Source of the DNA: Okeania sp. SIO1I7
GTDB taxonomy: Bacteria; Cyanobacteriota; Cyanobacteriia; Cyanobacteriales; Microcoleaceae
DNA: 64,000 nt
Assembly: GCA_010672585.1 (NCBI GenBank)
Contig: JAAHGF010000020.1
Coordinates: 89,826-153,825 of the forward strand
Reading direction: 5' to 3'
Shown: one piece after another, positions 8,777 through 17,513 of the stretch
Layout of the letters: every line of letters starts with the position of its first letter
Numbering within the stretch: position 1 is the first letter of the stretch
Translations under genes and position numbers: made by a program
The notes under the pieces: model-generated
What the model was told of the DNA's origin: nothing
What the model saw: only the letters and a program-made list of their open reading frames with translations
The model's database searches: none

Positions 8777-9883
8777 ATGGAACATGAGTTTACACAAGTA
8801 ATCAAAAGTCTTCTTCAGAATGTTTTTAGAGATCGATCGGAATTAATCTATTCAATGTCTCCTATTTTACAATATATTAATGTCAAAACTAGAGCTGCTA
8901 ATCGAGGATCAAAAGCCAGAAATTCTTTTGGTAATTTGTATGCAATTTATGTTTTAGTTGAGGATTATGTAAAAAAAGGATTTGATGAAAGTGGTCAATA
9001 CAATTTCTATGAAGGTAGCAAGTATTCTGAACTTTTAAGGCGACAAAGAGAATTGCCTTTTGGGCAAAAATTACAAAACCATGCTTTGAATCACAGACTA
9101 AACCAAGAATTTAAAAAATATTTCCCTACTTGTGATTATATTCCTGTTATCAGAGAATCTTCAAACAATAGGTATTGGTTTAATGAAAATTTACTTCTTT
9201 GTATAACTGAAGATAACATTTACAATCTAGGAGCGATAATTATTAAAATAATTGATAAGTATATTGAGACTAAAATTGATGCTTTTGAAAATTTCATAAA
9301 CTCTTGCGAACAAATAAATCAATTAGTAGAAGCAAATCAAAATGAGGCTGTTGATTTTATTGTTGAACTGTTACAACCAAATGTCGATGCTAGATTATTT
9401 GAGATAGTTAGCTATAGTATTTTGAAGTATTATTACTACGAACAGACTATATTTTTTGGTTTTGATATGCAAGATATACAACAAGAAAATTTGAAACTCT
9501 ATAAAACAGGGCGAACTAATGCTAATGACGGCGGTATAGATTTTGTAATGAAACCATTAGGAAGATTTTTTCAAGTCACTGAAACAACAGATTTTAAAAA
9601 GTATTTCTTAGACATTGATAAAATAGAAAAGTATCCCATAACTTTCGTAATTAAAGCAACTGAAAATACAGATAAATTGTTACAAAAAATTAGAAAGAAG
9701 GCTGAACAGCAATACTCTGTCAATTTAATAGTCGATAAGTATATAGACTGTATAGAAGAAATTATTAATCTGCCAATTTTGAGAGAACGTTTTAAGCACG
9801 CTGTAGAAATGGGATACTTGGGTAATATACTAGAGGAAATAATTAAACAAAGCAAAGTAGAATTTAACTATAATTTTATTTAA
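8777..9883 (+). CDS. putative type II restriction endonuclease, partner of the YhdJ-like methylase
   Basis: A 368-residue protein whose ATG directly follows the methylase stop codon. Near residues 250-270 it has GGIDFVM, then GRFFQVTE, an Asp...(Gln-x-x-Glu) arrangement like a variant PD-(D/E)xK nuclease core. The N-terminal half, which mentions no recognisable domain, probably contributes DNA binding. Position and motif together support a cognate endonuclease, predicted to cut ATGCAT if the methylase call holds. It ends 6 bp from the convergent end of the exported repeat protein, whose own C-terminus looks cut short, so the pair may have inserted here. Confidence 0.7.
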   Translation: MEHEFTQVIKSLLQNVFRDRSELIYSMSPILQYINVKTRAANRGSKARNSFGNLYAIYVLVEDYVKKGFDESGQYNFYEGSKYSELLRRQRELPFGQKLQNHALNHRLNQEFKKYFPTCDYIPVIRESSNNRYWFNENLLLCITEDNIYNLGAIIIKIIDKYIETKIDAFENFINSCEQINQLVEANQNEAVDFIVELLQPNVDARLFEIVSYSILKYYYYEQTIFFGFDMQDIQQENLKLYKTGRTNANDGGIDFVMKPLGRFFQVTETTDFKKYFLDIDKIEKYPITFVIKATENTDKLLQKIRKKAEQQYSVNLIVDKYIDCIEEIINLPILRERFKHAVEMGYLGNILEEIIKQSKVEFNYNFI

Positions 9884-9889
9884 GAAAAA

Positions 9890-10669
9890 TCAATAACTGG
9901 TAAAACTATCTTTACCTCCAGGAATAGGAGTATTAATATCGACGATCGCGAACAGAGAGTCATTAAAGTAAGTGTAAATACCCTGTTGATTATTTTCACC
10001 ATAGCCTAAAAATAACACTTTCTCATTATCAATAGCTGCACAGGAGCCAAAATCTGTAAAAGTACCCTTACCTCCGGGGATAAAGGTAGTGCGGTCTACT
10101 ATCGTTGACAACAACCCTCCCTGATAAATATATATTCCTTGCTGGTTATTGTTACCATTCGCTGTAAATACCACACTTTCATTTTTGATAGCTAGACAAG
10201 ACCCAAACTCGGTAAATGTTCCCTGACCATTAGGAATGCTAGTTTTTCTATTTGTCACTTTTGAGAGAAAACCATCTATAGAAATATATATTCCCTGCTG
10301 ATCTTCACTCCCTTGAGCAATAAATACTACGTTATCTTGATCGAATGCAGGGCAAATTCCAAACTGAGTAAATTTTCCTGTACCTTCTGGTATTGATGTA
10401 TTTTGGTTAGCTATAGTTTTTAGATAACCATTCATATAAAGGTAAATTCCCTGCTGATTATTATTTCCTTCTCCTCGAAAAACAACATTACCATTCTCAA
10501 TGGAGGCACAAAATTTTGCATCGGTTAAGGTTTTTCTATATTGAGAAATAGATTGACTATTCTCATCATAAATTTGACTTAAAGCTAGAGCTTTTCCCAT
10601 CAGAAGTAGGCTAAAAATTAATCCCACTAAAGTTGTTATTATCAATCTAATAATCTGATTCATTTTCAT
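9890..10669 (-). CDS. exported protein with QGIY repeats, probably C-terminally truncated
   Basis: A 259-residue protein with a clear signal peptide (basic start, hydrophobic 8-27, then ALALS). It has about four copies of a 45-residue repeat with the pattern VVFxGxGxxxQQGIYxY...IPxGxGxFTxFGxC. The units resemble the beta-propeller-like repeats of cyanobacterial secreted proteins of unknown function. The last unit stops right after IPGGKDSFTSY, where a further unit would normally begin (compare IPGGKGTFTDFGSC in the unit before). The stop lies 6 bp from the end of the restriction endonuclease, which suggests the 3' part was lost when that system arrived. Function unknown. Confidence 0.75.
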   Translation of the reverse strand: MKMNQIIRLIITTLVGLIFSLLLMGKALALSQIYDENSQSISQYRKTLTDAKFCASIENGNVVFRGEGNNNQQGIYLYMNGYLKTIANQNTSIPEGTGKFTQFGICPAFDQDNVVFIAQGSEDQQGIYISIDGFLSKVTNRKTSIPNGQGTFTEFGSCLAIKNESVVFTANGNNNQQGIYIYQGGLLSTIVDRTTFIPGGKGTFTDFGSCAAIDNEKVLFLGYGENNQQGIYTYFNDSLFAIVDINTPIPGGKDSFTSY

Positions 10670-10744
10670 CTTTTTAGTAGTTATAGCAATTTTTTGAATA
10701 AGGTAATTATTTGAGATTTTTTATAGCAGTTTTTCTGTTCAATA

Positions 10745-10872
10745 ATATCATGTTCGGATAATTACTTATAATAAAGTTTTTGTTTGTAGTTGCGCTTGAG
10801 CCTCTGAAATGCTTATTATTAGGACTAAAGTCCAACTACGAGCCTAATTATAACTGTTCTAGCAAACATGAT
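10745..10872. repeat. dispersed intergenic repeat, copy 2
   Basis: Second copy of the element at 4797-4916. Its ends, ATCATGTT and AACATGAT, are inverted, which gives it a mobile-element-like outline. Confidence 0.7.
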
Positions 10873-10975
10873 CTAAGTCATTTTTTTTACCAAATAATGA
10901 GGTTTAATGCCTCCCCCTTTTAAGGGAAAAAATATTCAATTCAGTATTTTAAAACCTCCAACTTTAGTGGTCGGT

Positions 10976-11008
10976 ACTGATAACTGATAACTGATAACTG
11001 ATAACTGA
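10976..11008. repeat. heptamer tandem repeat (TAACTGA)n
   Basis: Almost five copies of the unit TAACTGA end 12 bp from the stop codon of the Bax1-like gene. The same heptamer recurs at 6146, 34980, 45245 and 48887. Confidence 0.9.
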
Positions 11009-11020
11009 AATGACCGAACA

Positions 11021-12241
11021 TTAAATAGAGTCCAAAACTTCCAATACTGATTTAGGTAACAACTTATCCTTAAACCAGACAATAGGTACTGGTACATCTT
11101 TCACTTTTACACCAGCTTTTTCCAAATTTAGTCGTTCGGAAACTGCCAATATTAAATTATCACACTCAGCACTTTGCACCTGATAAAATTTCTTTTTTAA
11201 ATATTCCGGTCGCCAATATCCAACTATTTCTAATAAATATGATTGTCCATTGGGATGTACCAGTCTAAAATCAGGAATCATTACACTACCAGGAATTGGA
11301 ATTAAATCAACTTCTCTTTCTAACTTCCACTCGGTTTTTAACTTAGCCCAACGTTCTGCAAATGATGCTTCTAACATACTATCGTAGGGTTTTCCTGGTG
11401 GATAATGACTAACTAAATCGCAATCAGAATTAAGGCTAAATCGACCTTTTTTCCAAACACCACTATAGGTGTCACGATTTTGTAAGGTTGCGTGTAAACT
11501 CCATTTTGTAACGTGTAGTAATGCGGGCAACATTTTTGCTAGTGCTAAACCGTAACGAGTGCTAGGTTTAAATAAACTATAAGGTCCATCAATTGTGAGA
11601 GTAAAACCATGGTCAGCATCTCCTTCAATATAAGTCATTAATTGAAAGAGTTTTACATACCTAAATAAGAGTTTGTATTCTCCTGGGTCATTGCGATGAG
11701 CATTTAATTCAATATGACTAGCTTTATAAAAAATACCTTGTACTTGAGACAGATTATATCTATGCAATAAAGCTTCTGATGTAGGAGCATCAAATTGAGT
11801 CAAAATTCTATTTTCTTGTAAGTCAGCATAGAGACCTTTTTTAATCTCATCAGGCACAACTTCTCGGTTTAATTCTTGACTAATTTGTGCGGCTAATTTT
11901 TCTAGAGTTAACTCTGTTGATTGGATACTAGGAACAACTTCTGCTGCTGTGGAAAAAACACGTTTTCTTAATTCTATTGGTTCCAGAGGACTGATAATTT
12001 CAAAGGTAGAAAAACTGCCTCTCAACATATGTGCTAATCCTCTTTTGAAGCGATAGTTAGGGTCATCTCCTTCAATTTCTTGTAAACGTTTATCAAGTTC
12101 TCCTTGAGTTTTGCCTACTGTTTCTTGGAAAGAGTTAATCATCTCTGTGGCAATGGCTAAATTTTTAGCATCAATTTTTAGTTTTTGAGGAATAATTGTT
12201 TCTCCAGTTTGACGATGAGAAAGTAAGTCAGTTGGTAACAT
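11021..12241 (-). CDS. Bax1-like nuclease, DUF790 family
   Basis: A 406-residue DUF790 protein. Archaeal members (Bax1) bind the XPB helicase and nick DNA next to a bubble, a nucleotide-excision-like activity. Here the C-terminal third holds the nuclease-fold signature: IPDFRLVHPNGQ, then LLEIVGYW. N-terminal MLPTDLL is typical of the family. The expected partner, an XPB-like helicase, lies at 13688-15424 on the same strand. The two are separated by an exported-protein gene on the other strand and a MITE-like element, whereas they are normally adjacent. Family call is strong; the repair role is taken from archaeal work. Confidence 0.88.
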   Translation of the reverse strand: MLPTDLLSHRQTGETIIPQKLKIDAKNLAIATEMINSFQETVGKTQGELDKRLQEIEGDDPNYRFKRGLAHMLRGSFSTFEIISPLEPIELRKRVFSTAAEVVPSIQSTELTLEKLAAQISQELNREVVPDEIKKGLYADLQENRILTQFDAPTSEALLHRYNLSQVQGIFYKASHIELNAHRNDPGEYKLLFRYVKLFQLMTYIEGDADHGFTLTIDGPYSLFKPSTRYGLALAKMLPALLHVTKWSLHATLQNRDTYSGVWKKGRFSLNSDCDLVSHYPPGKPYDSMLEASFAERWAKLKTEWKLEREVDLIPIPGSVMIPDFRLVHPNGQSYLLEIVGYWRPEYLKKKFYQVQSAECDNLILAVSERLNLEKAGVKVKDVPVPIVWFKDKLLPKSVLEVLDSI

Positions 12242-12282
12242 AATTTATGATATTTAATCTAGACTTTTGAAGAAGGAGTCAG

Positions 12283-12400
12283 GAGGGAAAATTGCATGGG
12301 GATAGTCAACAACCTGCCGCTCCGCGTCTACTAACCCCTAACCCCAAACAATTTTGAGCACCGCGGGTGACGGTGGGGTATTAAACCCATAAGGGAAATG
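12283..12400. repeat. dispersed intergenic repeat shared with 35517-35612
   Basis: Begins GGAGGGAAAATTGCATGGGG-ATAGTCAAC and ends CGGTGGGGTATTAAACCC. The same words occur in inverse orientation at 35517-35612. The remainder of the gap 12242-12789 holds TAATTAATAAT repeats near 12640 and no gene. A TATAAT box at 12763-12768 may serve the next gene. Confidence 0.75.
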
Positions 12401-12798
12401 ATAACTGCTATTATGGTGTTTTTATCAAAAATAAAATACTTTATTATATCATAATTGTGATTAAAATGACTAGATTATTGGCATATAAAACCCATTTGAA
12501 AACTATTTAAAAAGATATGGGGAGGTGGGGAGTATTTTTCAATCTTTTTACCGAATAATTAAGGTTTAAAGACTCTTCTTTAAAGGAGAAGCAAGAAAAA
12601 ATTTTCCTTTGAGTCAATCCTCTCTTTTCAAGGAGAGGTAATAATTAATAATTAATAATTGAACTTATGCCTTCCCTCGATCTCCTGACTCCTGGTAAGA
12701 ACTTAATCCTGTATAATTTATGGATAGGAATTGATTTTATTTTTTATTCTTGAAGAGTTTGTTATAATCTAAATTAGAAGTATTCAGAATTGGAATTT

Positions 12799-13521
12799 AT
12801 GTTGAATATAAAAAAATTGATGAAACTAAGTTTTGTGGGAATTACAGGAGCTACTGTTACCTGTTTCCACCTTTTATTAACTACTTCCCAAGCATTAGCA
12901 GATAGCCCATTGACTTCCACCCCTTTTAGTAAAGCTTATCAAGATGTTGAAATTGTTCAGCACGCTATTGAGGATGGCTTTGATATCAAAACGATAAAAG
13001 CTTTAGGCGATCCTGATATTTCTAATGATGTAAGAGTTGCAATTATTAACCAGCTAATTATGACGGCTGTGAAAAAACATGGTTGGTTTCATAATAATTA
13101 TTATACTGAGATTTATTTAGGCTACCTAGCTATTAAATATGGAATTAAGTACACAGAAATTACTCCCTCTCTTCTGACAGCAGAAGAGGCATTATCCTTA
13201 GGTTATTTAGTAGCATTTAGGCAAAGATTTGCAATTAAAGAAAACTTCAAGATAAGAGATGAAGAATTAGAAATAAATGCCTTAAATTTAACAAATAAAG
13301 CATTAGCTCAGAATCAAGAAGATTTTGCGGTTGCTGTAGTTAATAGCTTAGTTGTGGCGCACCAGTATTTTCGTCTTGGCACTAATAATTGGTGTAAAGT
13401 TTATCAAACTTTTAACTCTGTAGATCAAGAATTTAGTTCCGAAAACAGAAATATGCGCCCAGAAGCTGTAGATATTATCAAAAATTACATTAATGTTTAT
13501 CAGGAGTATTGCCAAAATTAA
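12799..13521 (+). CDS. exported hypothetical protein
   Basis: I do not recognise this family. Starting from ATG 12799 rather than the in-frame TTG 12790, the protein is about 240 residues with a signal peptide: lysines near the start, a hydrophobic stretch FVGITGATVTCFHLLL, and probable cleavage after QALA. The mature part is mostly helical, with one pair of Cys (NNWCKVYQ and the C-terminal YCQN) that could form a disulfide in the periplasm. It lies between the two halves of the XPB-Bax1 pair, on the opposite strand, and so is probably a later arrival. A TATAAT box lies about 30 bp upstream. Confidence 0.65.
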   Translation: MLNIKKLMKLSFVGITGATVTCFHLLLTTSQALADSPLTSTPFSKAYQDVEIVQHAIEDGFDIKTIKALGDPDISNDVRVAIINQLIMTAVKKHGWFHNNYYTEIYLGYLAIKYGIKYTEITPSLLTAEEALSLGYLVAFRQRFAIKENFKIRDEELEINALNLTNKALAQNQEDFAVAVVNSLVVAHQYFRLGTNNWCKVYQTFNSVDQEFSSENRNMRPEAVDIIKNYINVYQEYCQN

Positions 13522-13540
13522 ACAAACTGTTGCCTGACTA

Positions 13541-13671
13541 ATATCATGTCCGGTTAAATAGTTATTGTATAGTTGGGAGTAGGGGAGTAGGGGAGCGGGG
13601 GAGTAGAGGAGATTAAATATTGAAGTAATTATAGAATTATCAACATATACTATATAACCAGATTCTATATA
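13541..13671. repeat. MITE-like element with CCGG terminal inverted repeats, copy 1
   Basis: Left end ATATCATGTCCGGTT, right end AACCAGATTCTATATA, with an internal GGGGAGTAG repeat. The body (GAATAGTTATTGTATAGTTG, then GAAGTAATTATAGAATTATC) is nearly identical to the better-preserved copy at 60766-60937. Confidence 0.8.
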
Positions 13672-13687
13672 AGAAAAATGCTATAAC

Positions 13688-15424
13688 TTAGAAAAAATCT
13701 TCTATATCAATGTCATCATCGGAATTTTTAGAGAGATTTTCATCTATTTTTTTCTCTGATATATCTTCCAAATTATTAACATTATTTTGTTTGTCACTAT
13801 CCAATTTCACTCCTGGTTCTTGCTGAATATTTTTTAAGAGTTGAGATTCTGTTTTTTCGTTTTTTTGATCTTTAGATTGAAAAGATTCTTTCAAATCATT
13901 TTGTCGATCATTATCCCATTTTGCACCTGGTTCTGCAGCACGTTTAGCAACAAAATTATTAACTCCATAAATTGGTTCTGGCTTCACAATTTCTAACGGC
14001 TTAACTTCTGTTTTATCCTCTTCTTTTTCTTGATATTTAGGAGATTTTTTCGGTCTAATTTTACCTCTACGTCTGCGAGAAGTTTGTTCTTCACTTGTAT
14101 TTTCCGTAACAACTTCATACAAAATTGCTAACTTATTTTTATCGCTACCTCGACGTAAAACTCGACCCAATCTTTGAATATATTCTCGTTCACTTCCAGT
14201 ACCAGATAAAATAATTGCTACCCTCGCATCTGGCACATCAACACCTTCATTTAAAACATGAGAAGCAACAAGAGTTTTATATTCCCCAGTTCTAAATTTA
14301 CTTAAAACTTCATGTCTTTCTTTCACAGGAGTTTGGTGAGTTATTGCCGGAATTAAAAAGTCGTGGGAAATCCGATAAACTGTTGTATTATCAGCCGTAA
14401 AAATTAAAGTACGTTCGGGAAAATGTTGAGCCAATAAATTAGCAAGAGTTCGTAATTTTCCATCCGTACCAAGAGCAATTTCTTTAGCTTGACGATGGGC
14501 TAACATTGCTCGACGTCCAGCCTTGGAACGGGCACTTGCTATCACAAAATTTTTCCAACCATTTAACCCACCTAACTTAATATTTGCCTGCTTTAAAAAG
14601 TCATTTCTAACTGTCATTAACTTGTTATATTCTTCCCGCTCCTGTGCAGAAAGTTTAACCATTATTTGCACAATTTTATGGTCAGCTAAAGCATCACCTG
14701 CCAATTCTTCAGGAGTCTTACTAAAAACCGTAGGTCCAATTAAATAATCTAGGTCAGAATGGCGACCATCAGAACGATTAGGAGTTGCTGTCAGACCCAG
14801 ACGATAAGGAGCGATCGCGTATTCAGCAATGACCCGATAAAAATCAGTAGGTAAGTGGTGACATTCATCAAAAACTAATAGAGCATACTTATTGCCGATC
14901 GCCTCAGCATGAATAGTAGCACTATCGTAAGTCGCTACTAAAATTGGTGTTTTGTCGCGAGACCCCCCACCAAGTAACCCCACCTCCACATCTGGAAAAG
15001 CTGCATTCAAATGCGCGTACCACTGGTGCATCAAATCCAGGGTAGGTACTACTACCAGAGTACTGCGGGGAGTTGCCTGCATTGCCAGTTGTGCCAAATA
15101 TGTTTTACCCGAAGCAGTAGGGAGAATCACAACTCCATTTCTACCTGACTGTTTCCAAGCTTTCAATGCTGCCTCTTGGTGGGGATAGGGAGGCATTTCC
15201 AAACTAGGGATAAGTTCGAGAGGTTCAAATTCTTTAGCTTTGTCAGTAAAGTCAATTTTTGCTGCTTTTAATGATTCCACTAAAGGGCGATAGTCTATTG
15301 CTCGAACCCGAAATTTTTCCACCCGGTCATCCCAAGTTGCATAGTCTACCCATGCTTTACCTTGAGGTGGGGGATGGAGGATAAGAGTGCCGCGATCAAA
15401 TTTGATAGTTGGTGTTCGATACAT
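13688..15424 (-). CDS. XPB-like superfamily 2 DNA helicase
   Basis: A 578-residue helicase of the bacterial/archaeal XPB type. Motif I PTASGKT is at about 102-108, motif II DECHH at 186-190, motif III TATP at 212-215 and motif VI QRLGRVLRRG near 430. The N-terminal 70 residues match the damage-recognition-like domain. After helicase domain 2 there is a 110-130-residue basic then acidic low-complexity tail, ending in many Asp and Glu, which is not part of the core. The region corresponding to the XPB RED loop reads NRSDGR. It is expected to act with the Bax1-like nuclease at 11021-12241, unwinding DNA for incision. Start ATG at 15424. Confidence 0.9.
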   Translation of the reverse strand: MYRTPTIKFDRGTLILHPPPQGKAWVDYATWDDRVEKFRVRAIDYRPLVESLKAAKIDFTDKAKEFEPLELIPSLEMPPYPHQEAALKAWKQSGRNGVVILPTASGKTYLAQLAMQATPRSTLVVVPTLDLMHQWYAHLNAAFPDVEVGLLGGGSRDKTPILVATYDSATIHAEAIGNKYALLVFDECHHLPTDFYRVIAEYAIAPYRLGLTATPNRSDGRHSDLDYLIGPTVFSKTPEELAGDALADHKIVQIMVKLSAQEREEYNKLMTVRNDFLKQANIKLGGLNGWKNFVIASARSKAGRRAMLAHRQAKEIALGTDGKLRTLANLLAQHFPERTLIFTADNTTVYRISHDFLIPAITHQTPVKERHEVLSKFRTGEYKTLVASHVLNEGVDVPDARVAIILSGTGSEREYIQRLGRVLRRGSDKNKLAILYEVVTENTSEEQTSRRRRGKIRPKKSPKYQEKEEDKTEVKPLEIVKPEPIYGVNNFVAKRAAEPGAKWDNDRQNDLKESFQSKDQKNEKTESQLLKNIQQEPGVKLDSDKQNNVNNLEDISEKKIDENLSKNSDDDIDIEDFF

Positions 15425-15488
15425 TATTTCATTTCACTGATTTAAAAATAACCTTGATTGAGAACTTTATTTATATAGCAATATGATT

Positions 15489-15605
15489 TTAGTTGTAAGA
15501 TATTGGAGACTTTTGTTTTAGGGAACAGGGAACAGTTGGAAAAACTTTTGGATTAGGTTTTGCTCGTGCTAGTTCACTAATAATATTAGTATTAAATAGA
15601 AACAT
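15489..15605 (-). pseudogene. truncated VapC-like PIN toxin
   Basis: The first 22 residues, MFLFNTNIISELARAKPNPK..., are the typical start of a PIN-domain toxin (usually DTN; the first Asp is Asn here). The frame then runs into the GGGAACAGGGAACAG repeat and stops after 38 codons, so the catalytic remainder is gone. It overlaps the end of the antitoxin-like gene by 14 bp, the usual VapBC arrangement. Confidence 0.65.
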
Positions 15606-15810
15606 TTTCAAGATCGTCACTAAAAGGATTTGGTCTATTTTGGCGAGAAGGAATTTCTAGTACATAATCTGCTTGGGTACACAAATTATGTAACTCTCCG
15701 AATGTCTCATTTCAGGTGGATTTTTGATGTTGTTTTTGCCATGCTAAAAATTTCTGAAATGTTTGGGCCTCGATAATAGCTGCGACAAGTTTTTCTTGTT
15801 CATAAATCAT
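15592..15810 (-). pseudogene. VapB-like antitoxin with an in-frame TGA
   Basis: Starts at ATG 15810 after a GGAGA box. It reads MIYEQEKLVAAIIEAQTF..., meets TGA at 15712-15714 after 32 codons, and continues in the same frame as NETFGELHNLCTQADYVLEI...NRPNPFSDDL to a TAA at 15592. Total 73 codons. The second half has the tail expected of small cyanobacterial antitoxins placed before PIN toxins. The lesion is best explained by a single base change, for example TGG or CGA to TGA. With the truncated toxin behind it, the module is dead. Confidence 0.65.
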
Positions 15811-16252
15811 TAGACATCTCCAAAAAAGAATAGACTTTTTGCAAAAGTAGGCAACAGGCAACAGCTCCGGAAAGCAACAGGGAAGAAAATTTCTGAAAAA
15901 AGACACAACAAATGATCTATATGTGTAATTTCCGGAGATTTCTATTTGTGGTTTTTGGGTTGGTTATTTCAGGTCTGATAAATTTTCTTGTGCTTCGTGT
16001 ATTTCCCAATTCAATTTTTACCTCCTATATTGATAATTTAATTTTGTTTATTTTAACATAGTGAGCAGGCAATAGTGCTACGCACCGCTACGCGATCGCT
16101 CCCATTCATATTTCCCACAAAAAAATTTGAATAAAGGGTTTATTTTCAATAAATTTGTGCTATTATTTGAACAATAGAAAAAGTGCGCTCATATATACTC
16201 TATATTACATAGCATAATTTGAGAATAAGACAGATAATATTGATATAAATTA

Positions 16253-16471
16253 ATGACAAACACAAACATTTATACCGAGTAGGAAAAAATACTAATTGCC
16301 AAAATCCGGAATTTGCCTCCAGATAAAGTTTCCGAAATAGTAGATTTTGTGGATTTTTTGTCTCAGCGACAACAACAGCAAAGTTTTACTAATTCTATTA
16401 CTCAACTGTCTGAAGCAGCTTTTGAGAAAATTTGGGATAATCCTGAAGATGATGATTATGACTATTTATAA
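16253..16471 (+). pseudogene. antitoxin-like small protein with in-frame TAG at codon 10
   Basis: ATG 16253 opens MTNTNIYTE, then TAG (16280-16282), then EKILIAKIRNLPPDKVSEIVDFVDFL...LSEAAFEKIWDNPEDDDYDYL to TAA at 16469. This matches a frequent cyanobacterial antitoxin-type family of about 72 residues; TAG most likely replaces TTG or CAG. It lies 24 bp before xisH in the same orientation and may have been its upstream partner. The rest of the gap 15811-16252 holds a HIP1 site and short palindromes, no gene. Confidence 0.65.
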
Positions 16472-16495
16472 TAAGTAAATTAGAGAAGGGTAAAA

Positions 16496-16912
16496 ATGGG
16501 CGCTAAGGATAAATTTCATGCTGTAGTTAGAATTGCTTTGGAAAAGGAGAAATGGCAAATAACTGACGATCCTCTCCTACTGGAAGTAGGCGGAACTAAA
16601 TTTGAAATTGATTTAGGTGCAGAGCAACTATTAGCAGCAGAGCGCGGTGAAGAAAAAATTGCAGTTGAGATTAAAACTTTTTTGAGTGATTCGCCATTGA
16701 CAGATTACCATAATGCTTTAGGACAATTCTTGAATTATCGGTTAGCTTTAGAAATTAGCGACCCAAAACGAATTTTATATTTAGCAATACCTGTGGTTGC
16801 TTATAATACTTTTTTTAAGCGGGAATTTGCCCAAATATCTTTAGAAAGGTATGAAATAAAACTAATTATTTATGACTCAAAACAGGAGGAAATTGTAAGA
16901 TGGATACCTTAG
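16496..16912 (+). CDS. xisH: XisH, fdxN element excision controlling factor family
   Basis: A 138-residue XisH homologue starting MGAKDKFHAVVRIALEKEKW. The family was named from the Anabaena fdxN element, where xisH and xisI are needed with the recombinase XisF. Most cyanobacteria carry many solitary xisH-xisI pairs unrelated to heterocysts. The protein has a PD-(D/E)xK-like nuclease signature (FEIDLGAEQLL, then KIAVEIK). It overlaps xisI by 13 bp. No recombinase or fdxN-like element is seen here. The stand-alone pairs may act as a toxin-antitoxin-like or defence unit, which is speculation. Confidence 0.93.
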   Translation: MGAKDKFHAVVRIALEKEKWQITDDPLLLEVGGTKFEIDLGAEQLLAAERGEEKIAVEIKTFLSDSPLTDYHNALGQFLNYRLALEISDPKRILYLAIPVVAYNTFFKREFAQISLERYEIKLIIYDSKQEEIVRWIP

Positions 16913-17235
16913 AATCTTATCGCAATATTATTCAGTCTTTATTAACAGTTTATGCTGCTATTCCTATAGCAAATGGTCAGATAGATAATTACACGGTTTT
17001 TGATACAAAACAAGACCATTACATGGTTATGAATGTAGGATGGGATGGTTATCGGCGAGCTTATGGTTGTGTTTTACATTTGGATATTAAAGGAGAAAAA
17101 ATTTGGATAGAGCAAAATATGACCGAAATTAGAATTGCTCAAGAACTTGTGGAGCGAGGAGTACCAAAAGAAGATATTGTTCTGGGATTTCAAGCTCCTG
17201 AAATGCGGAAATATACTGACTATGGAGTTGTTTAA
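16900..17235 (+). CDS. xisI: XisI, fdxN element excision controlling factor family
   Basis: A 111-residue XisI homologue (DTLESYRNIIQSLLTVYA..., VLGFQAPEMRKYTDYGVV at the end, both family hallmarks). It starts inside the end of xisH, so translation is coupled. XisI probably binds XisH; the biochemical role is not established. An 81-bp palindromic repeat follows 15 bp after the stop codon. Confidence 0.93.
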   Translation: MDTLESYRNIIQSLLTVYAAIPIANGQIDNYTVFDTKQDHYMVMNVGWDGYRRAYGCVLHLDIKGEKIWIEQNMTEIRIAQELVERGVPKEDIVLGFQAPEMRKYTDYGVV

Positions 17236-17250
17236 TTGAGGAAAAGAAAA

Positions 17251-17331
17251 GCTAGACAGAGATTCGGGCACGGATAAACAGATTAATTATTTGTCATCAT
17301 CCGTGCATTCGTGGCAAAATCATTGTCTAGC
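17251..17331. repeat. 81-bp palindromic element, copy 1
   Basis: Bounded by GCTAGACAGAGATT and AATCATTGTCTAGC, which are inverted repeats. Inside, CACGGAT and ATCCGTG words form a second stem. Copies 2 and 3 lie at 19002-19082 and about 19900-19986. Confidence 0.85.
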
Positions 17332-17513
17332 TCTGTTCAGGCGATCGCTCTATTTTTTTGTCTTTTTTCAGGTAAAGAAGTAAACAGAAAGTTATGATTA
17401 GTGCAGGATGGCGGAAATAACTGGTTAAAAAATCCTAAAACAATTACAAATCAATACTTTTGACTTTTGACTTCCGCGTAGCGGCATTAGTCTTTGAACT
17501 GGAGAAATAACTT

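Noticed and set aside
16496..17235. fdxN-type developmental excision element
   Set aside because: xisH and xisI are present but there is no xisF recombinase, no att-like repeats and no nif or fdx genes.
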